Of a stretch of DNA of 64,000 nt, positions 59,835 to 64,000 are shown in pieces. How positions within the stretch are numbered: the stretch's first letter is position 1; each line of letters starts with the position of its first letter. The DNA is from an uncultured Bacteroidales bacterium. GTDB taxonomy: Bacteria > Bacteroidota > Bacteroidia > Bacteroidales > Bacteroidaceae. The notes under the pieces were generated by a model. That model had not been told where the DNA came from, did not search any database, and worked only from the letters and a program-made list of their open reading frames with translations. The position numbers and the translations under genes are program-made. The stretch is taken from assembly GCA_902779845.1 (NCBI GenBank), contig CACZCZ010000012.1:1-64000 (forward strand), given 5' to 3'.

Positions 59835-61559
59835 ATGAATTGGAATTCAACTGAATTCATTTGGCTCGACTGGGCGGTTCTCGCCATCGGCCTCGTTGGC
59901 GTGATATGGGCAGTATATCATGCTATTGTCAAGGACAAGAAAGCTCAGAAAGGCGAAGACTCAAGTGCTTACCTCTTTGGTAAGGGCGAACCTTGGTACG
60001 TCATTGGTATGGCAATCTTTGCTGCCAACATCGGTTCCGAGCACCTCGTAGGTCTCGCCGGCACTGGCGCTAAGAGCGGTGTGGGTATGGCCCACTGGGA
60101 GATGCAGGGTTGGATGATCCTCATCCTTGGCTGGCTCTTCGTTCCCTTCTATCAGTTGCTGATCAACAAGATGGGTAAAATCATTACGATGCCAGATTTC
60201 CTCAAATTCCGTTACACCAAGCGTACAGGCTACTGGCTCTCCGTTATTACATTGGTGGCTTACATCCTTACAAAAGTGAGTGTGACAGCCTTGACGGGTG
60301 GTATCTTCTTCAAGTACCTTTGGGGCCTAAACTTCTGGTACGGCGCTATTGGCTTGATTCTCATCACTGCCGTGTTCACCGTTTTTGGTGGCATGAAGGG
60401 TGTGATGACACTTTCCTCTATCCAGACACCTATCCTCATCATCGGTTCCTTCCTGGTTCTGTTCTTGGGTCTCGCAACTCTGGGCGGTGGCAGCATAGTC
60501 GAAGGTTGGACTAGCATGATGGACTACTGCGGTCAGCTCAACAACGGCTACGGCACTACGCACATGTTCCACTGGGAAGAAGGCGACTCCATGTATCAGG
60601 AGTACCCGGGCTTCGTGGTATTCCTGGGCGCCTGCATCATCGGTTTCTGGTACTGGTGCACCGACCAGCACATTGTTCAGCGTGTGCTCGGTCAGGTCCC
60701 TGGTGAGGACAATGCAGAGGTGATGAAGCGTGCTCGTCGTGGCACTATTGCAGCCGGTTTCTTCAAGGTGCTGCCTTGTTTCATGTTCCTCATTCCTGGT
60801 ATGATAGCCGCTGCCCTGGCTGAGAAGGGAACCTTCGACCTGAGCGAGACCGACGCAGCCTTTGCCATTATGGTTCAACAGGTGTTGCCCGCAGGTATCA
60901 AGGGTATCGTCACCATCGGTTTCATTTGCGCCCTCGTAGCTTCTCTGGCAGCTTTCTTCAACAGCTGCGCCACTCTCTTTGTGGAAGATTTTTACAAGCC
61001 TCTGAAGCAGGGCTTGAGCGAGGCTCACTATGTGCTCACAGGCCGTATCGCCACTGTCGTTGTCGTGATTCTCGGCTTCGCATGGCTGCCTATAATGATG
61101 GGTATGGACACGCTGTACAACTATCTCCAGGGTATTCAGTCGCTGTTGGCTCCTGCAATGGCAGTTGTCTTCGCATGTGGCATCCTCAGTAAGAGAGTAA
61201 CGCCGAAGGCTGGTGAATACACCATGATCGTTGGTTTCCTCATCGGAATGCTGCGTCTTGTCACCAATGTCATCACTGACACGGGTCGTGCCACGATGGA
61301 TGGTTCATTCTGGGATTATACCGCTTGGTTCTGGCAGACCAACTGGCTCGTCTTCGAGTGCTGGCTGCTTGTATTCCTGCTTGTGTTCATCTATGCTGTT
61401 TCCCTGTTCACGCCGGCTCCCAGCCAGGAACAGATAGATGCCATCACCTTCACCTCCGACTTCAAGAAGTCTATCAGGGAGAGCTGGGGTGCCTTCGACA
61501 TCATCGGCACTCTTGTTGTCGTGGGTCTCTGCGCTTGCTTCTACTGGTACTTCTGGTAA
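59835..61559 (+). CDS. Na+/sugar symporter of the SSS family (SglT/AraP-like)
   Basis: A 574-residue membrane protein with about 14 helices. Marks of the SGLT branch: GMAIFAANIGSEHLVGLAGTGAKSG (split: FAANIGSEHLVGLAG), GWLFVPFYQLLINKMGK, TMPDFLKFRYTKRTGYW, FGGMKGVM, YWCTDQHIVQRVLG and the SSS signature region IVTIGFICALVASLAAFFNSC (quoted part: ALVASLAAFFNSCATLF). The ATG at 59835 is preferred to an upstream TTG lying inside the hairpin repeat. Its neighbours, Nudix regulator and araD, match the Bacteroides arabinose locus, making arabinose a strong candidate substrate. A hairpin follows the gene. Confidence 0.92.
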   Translation: MNWNSTEFIWLDWAVLAIGLVGVIWAVYHAIVKDKKAQKGEDSSAYLFGKGEPWYVIGMAIFAANIGSEHLVGLAGTGAKSGVGMAHWEMQGWMILILGWLFVPFYQLLINKMGKIITMPDFLKFRYTKRTGYWLSVITLVAYILTKVSVTALTGGIFFKYLWGLNFWYGAIGLILITAVFTVFGGMKGVMTLSSIQTPILIIGSFLVLFLGLATLGGGSIVEGWTSMMDYCGQLNNGYGTTHMFHWEEGDSMYQEYPGFVVFLGACIIGFWYWCTDQHIVQRVLGQVPGEDNAEVMKRARRGTIAAGFFKVLPCFMFLIPGMIAAALAEKGTFDLSETDAAFAIMVQQVLPAGIKGIVTIGFICALVASLAAFFNSCATLFVEDFYKPLKQGLSEAHYVLTGRIATVVVVILGFAWLPIMMGMDTLYNYLQGIQSLLAPAMAVVFACGILSKRVTPKAGEYTMIVGFLIGMLRLVTNVITDTGRATMDGSFWDYTAWFWQTNWLVFECWLLVFLLVFIYAVSLFTPAPSQEQIDAITFTSDFKKSIRESWGAFDIIGTLVVVGLCACFYWYFW

Positions 61560-61566
61560 TACATAC

Positions 61567-61610
61567 ACATCAGGAGCGGAGTTTTCTACTCCACTCCTGA
61601 TGTTATCAAC
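61567..61610 (+). terminator. Hairpin terminator after the SSS symporter gene
   Basis: A 16-bp stem with one mismatch (61567-61582 with 61588-61603) closes a 5-base loop and is followed by TATCAACATTTT. It sits between the symporter and Nudix genes, ending just before the latter's start. Confidence 0.7.
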
Positions 61611-61619
61611 ATTTTACTG

Positions 61620-62336
61620 ATGATCTTGAAAAGGGGAACTGACACTACAAACTACATGACAACATTATTCTATCAACAATATCCCAAATTCCACGTGGCG
61701 GTCGACTGTATCATCTTCGGCTTCCAAGCGGGAAAACTCAAGTTGCTGCTACAAAAGCGACCCTTTGAACCTCGACAAGGTGAGTGGTCGCTCATGGGTG
61801 GTTTTGTCAACCGCGACGAAGATATTGAAGATGCCGCCCAGCGTGTTCTTAAGGAGCTTACGGGGCTCCACGATATCTATATGCGTCAGGTTGGTGCATT
61901 CGGTTCTGTACATCGCGATTCGGGGAGTCGCGTTATCTCCATCGCATACTTCGCACTTGTGGACATTGAGAAGGTGAGCATGGATTTGACCTATCAGAAC
62001 TCAGCTTATTGGGAAGATGTCAACAAGTTGCCCATCCTGCTTTTCGACCACATGGAGATGGTGGATGTAGCGCTTCGCCGACTGCGAACACTGATTCCTT
62101 CACGTCCTGTAGGTTTTCATCTCCTACCTCCTCTGTTCACGCTTACACAGCTACAGCAACTCTATGAAGCTATTTTAGGCGAAAGCATCGACAAGCGCAA
62201 TTTCCGCAAGCGTGTCAATGAGATGCACTTTATTGAGAAGACATCAGAAATTGACAAGGTCAACTCCAAGCGTGGAGCCGTCCTCTATCGTTTCAACGAA
62301 CGGGCTTACAAGGAGGTTCAAGTCTTTAAACTTTAA
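61620..62336 (+). CDS. Nudix-domain transcriptional regulator (AraR/NrtR type)
   Basis: A 238-residue protein. Residues about 15-150 form a Nudix fold (FHVAVDCIIFGF, LLQKRPFEPRQGEWSLMGGFVNRDEDIEDAAQRVLKEL in adjacent blocks). The Nudix box is altered (LKELTGLHD, lacking the full REUXEE pattern), as in regulators that bind sugars or nucleotides without cleaving them. The C-terminal part (about 165-235: FTLTQLQQLYEAILGESIDKRNFRKRV) is the winged helix of NrtR-like regulators. A relative in Bacteroides thetaiotaomicron, AraR, controls arabinose genes, and the adjacency to araD and an SSS symporter supports that role. ATG at 61656 is an alternative start. Confidence 0.87.
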   Translation: MILKRGTDTTNYMTTLFYQQYPKFHVAVDCIIFGFQAGKLKLLLQKRPFEPRQGEWSLMGGFVNRDEDIEDAAQRVLKELTGLHDIYMRQVGAFGSVHRDSGSRVISIAYFALVDIEKVSMDLTYQNSAYWEDVNKLPILLFDHMEMVDVALRRLRTLIPSRPVGFHLLPPLFTLTQLQQLYEAILGESIDKRNFRKRVNEMHFIEKTSEIDKVNSKRGAVLYRFNERAYKEVQVFKL

Positions 62337-62419
62337 ACCTTTGAGCTTCTTACGCACAAGGACTTCTTGAGCCCTCCTTTAAACTTTAAACTATAAACAT
62401 TAAATTGTAAATACATCTC

Positions 62420-63130
62420 ATGTTAGAAGAACTCAAGCAGAAAGTATTCAAGGCCAACCTTGACTTGGTTAAGCAAGGCCTCGTTATCTTCACCTGGGGC
62501 AATGTCTCAGGCATCGACCGTGAGAAAGGTCTTGTGGTCATTAAGCCCAGTGGCGTCAGCTACGACGAGATGAAGGCCAGCGACATGGTTGTCGTGGACC
62601 TCGAAAGCGGCAAAGTTGTTGAGGGTGACCTCAACCCCAGCAGCGACACCCCCACACACCTTATATTATATAAGGCATTCCCCAACATCCAGGGCGTTGT
62701 CCACACCCACTCCACCTATGCCACCGCCTTTGCTCAGGCTGGTCGCGACATTCCCAATATCGGCACCACACACGCCGACTATTTCTATAAGGATATCCCG
62801 TGCACGCGCGATATGACAAAGGAAGAGGTTGAGGGACAGTATGAGTTGGAGACGGGCAATGTTATCGTGGACGAAATCCTGAACATCCGCAAGATCAACC
62901 CCGACCACACTCCCGCCGTGCTCGTGAAGAACCACGGTCCCTTCTCCTGGGGTACCTCTCCCGACAATGCCGTGTATAACGCCAAGGTCATGGAGCAATG
63001 CGCCAAGATGGCCTTCATCGCCTTCAGCGTGAACCCCGAACTTACCATGAACCCGCTCCTCATCGAGAAGCACTACATGCGTAAACACGGACCAAACGCC
63101 TACTACGGTCAGAAAGGTCAGAAACACTAA
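62420..63130 (+). CDS. araD: L-ribulose-5-phosphate 4-epimerase
   Basis: A 236-residue class II aldolase/epimerase. Marks: [22 protein letters not shown], the zinc ligands in [16 protein letters not shown] and later in [10 protein letters not shown], and GTTHADYFY. It turns L-ribulose 5-phosphate into D-xylulose 5-phosphate, the last step of arabinose entry to the pentose phosphate pathway. araA and araB are not in the window. The leader repeats TTTAAAC-like units (62331-62394). Two small unknown genes follow closely. Confidence 0.95.
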   Translation: MLEELKQKVFKANLDLVKQGLVIFTWGNVSGIDREKGLVVIKPSGVSYDEMKASDMVVVDLESGKVVEGDLNPSSDTPTHLILYKAFPNIQGVVHTHSTYATAFAQAGRDIPNIGTTHADYFYKDIPCTRDMTKEEVEGQYELETGNVIVDEILNIRKINPDHTPAVLVKNHGPFSWGTSPDNAVYNAKVMEQCAKMAFIAFSVNPELTMNPLLIEKHYMRKHGPNAYYGQKGQKH

Positions 63131-63181
63131 TTGCATAACGGGCACGCTCAAACAAAGCATAATTTTAAAACCGGAACAATT

Positions 63182-63607
63182 ATGGATACAAAGTGGAAAG
63201 AATGGGACCTGCGCCTCTTCGCCGAGAAACAGCATAAAGACGAAGCCATCACCAACGACGACTGGCGACTGCACATCAAAGACCTCAAGGATGGGCAGCA
63301 GATTGAGTGGAACCGCCACGGCGGCTTCTACCACTCGCCTTACGCTGGCAGCTATCGTTTCACGTTCCTCGGTGCCGGTAACATTGTAAGGCTCAAGGTG
63401 GAGCGCGATGGTGAAGAGGAAGTCCAGCTCGACATCTTTGGCGAGTGGACATCGGGCTGGTATGAAGAGGGCGAGTGGCGACACCGCATCACTATCAGCA
63501 CCATAGAGGCCACTTATCCCGTGAGCGAGCTGCCCGATGGCGTCCGCACCATGCAGCAGATAGACCATGACGCGTGGGAATACGCAGTACGCAACGGACT
63601 GATTTAA
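63182..63607 (+). CDS. Small conserved-looking protein, unknown (paralogue 1)
   Basis: A 141-residue protein starting MDTKWKEWDLRLF; an upstream TTG is in frame but less likely. No signal peptide or membrane helix. The centre, YAGSYRFTFLGAGNIVRLKVER...EWTSGWYEEGEWRHRITI, is rich in Trp and Tyr and predicted beta. The next gene encodes a relative with the same GSYRF/SGWY/W pattern. It lies 51 bases after araD, and its stop overlaps the next start (TAATG), so the pair is probably translated together. Binding of a sugar or another small ligand is possible but not shown. Confidence 0.7.
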   Translation: MDTKWKEWDLRLFAEKQHKDEAITNDDWRLHIKDLKDGQQIEWNRHGGFYHSPYAGSYRFTFLGAGNIVRLKVERDGEEEVQLDIFGEWTSGWYEEGEWRHRITISTIEATYPVSELPDGVRTMQQIDHDAWEYAVRNGLI

Positions 63608-63993
63608 TGTTATTAACACAATATGCAACTATGGCGGTAAATTGGAACGACTACGAGCTTGTCCTCAAGGAAGAAAGCTCTAAAGAATGTGAGGTGACCG
63701 GACGTGACATGGGCGGCATCGATGTCTATACTTGCGACGTCAGTAAACTCATCGAGAATAATTCGCCGGCATGGCAGCCGGAAAAGGGCTCCGCCAGCTA
63801 TGGCGGCTACCAGTCATATAGATTCTATTTTCTAAGTGCCGACGATGAGGCCGTGCATCTCTACATCGACAAGCATTACCGTCAGGACATCACTCTCCGT
63901 CCAGGCGAAAGCTGGTCGAGTGGGTGGTACGGTTTCGGAACGTGGAGCTACTGTGTGAGACTGGAATTGAGAAAGAAACAAACGAACAATTAA
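63607..63993 (+). CDS. Small conserved-looking protein, unknown (paralogue 2)
   Basis: A 128-residue protein whose ATG overlaps the preceding stop in TAATG; a second in-frame ATG at 63631 (MAVNWNDYELVL) is also possible. It shares with its neighbour the stretch YGGYQSYRFYFLS...ESWSSGWYGFGTWSYCVRLEL, pointing to tandem duplication of a beta-rich fold. No export signal or known domain. It is the last gene and is complete, ending 7 bases before the window edge. Confidence 0.7.
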   Translation: MLLTQYATMAVNWNDYELVLKEESSKECEVTGRDMGGIDVYTCDVSKLIENNSPAWQPEKGSASYGGYQSYRFYFLSADDEAVHLYIDKHYRQDITLRPGESWSSGWYGFGTWSYCVRLELRKKQTNN

Positions 63994-64000
63994 TCTTATT

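Overview
The window looks like a chromosome segment from a Bacteroidales bacterium, most likely of the Prevotella group. Four things point there. Promoters follow the Bacteroidetes form (TTTG, about 18-22 bases, then TAnnTTTG). Seven large exported proteins end in the lysine-rich C-terminal tail typical of type IX secretion cargo. There is a Na+-pumping NADH:quinone reductase subunit. The metabolic genes match Bacteroides/Prevotella arrangements (Nudix-type AraR beside araD; DUF5686 protein). The genus is inferred; no rRNA or tRNA gene is present to confirm it.

Layout. 1-2.8 kb: the end of nqrF, a strong terminator, a Y-family (UV-repair type) DNA polymerase and a shortened YolD-like partner. 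2.8-3.3 kb: a gene-free stretch with tandem palindrome arrays. 3.3-13.05 kb (minus strand): a tight four-gene operon, GH98, GH115, CotH-like protein and a CE1-type esterase. It reads as a complex-xylan (glucuronoarabinoxylan) degradation set without susC/susD. 13.2-21.8 kb (minus): two copies of one module, each a very large secreted protein, then a 55-60 residue microprotein, then a terminator. Both are driven by near-identical promoters, and a degraded RAYT-type transposase lies between them. 21.8-22.9 kb: a structured non-coding island. 22.9-26.3 kb: a secreted GH31 enzyme. 26.4-38.3 kb: gyrA, a four-gene signalling operon (two TPR proteins, a double histidine kinase, a response regulator) and a UvrD/PcrA helicase. 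38.6-41.3 kb: a secreted multidomain protein with a HExxH motif. 41.4-46 kb: udk, a lytic transglycosylase and a nuclease-helicase in one operon. 46.2-52.9 kb: a patatin, then on the minus strand a DUF5686 protein, nadC, a LolE/FtsX-type permease and an aminotransferase. 53-64 kb: a monosaccharide island with galM, a sugar MFS carrier, galK, a lipoprotein epimerase, a XylE-type carrier, an SSS symporter, a Nudix regulator, araD and two small paralogues.

How it works together. The exported enzymes (GH98, GH115, esterases, GH31) would release galactose, xylose, arabinose and uronic acids from plant cell wall. The 53-64 kb island would import and epimerise these sugars and feed galactose and arabinose into metabolism, with the Nudix protein as the probable sugar-sensing regulator.

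The most unusual material is non-coding. There are four arrays with an exact 22-base period but unrelated sequences. Three places carry inverted sets of 8-base repeats, two of them around long perfect AT palindromes. Two promoters share paired sites 21 bases apart, and a G/C hairpin repeat sits just ahead of galK and the SSS symporter gene. All functional readings of these are inference.
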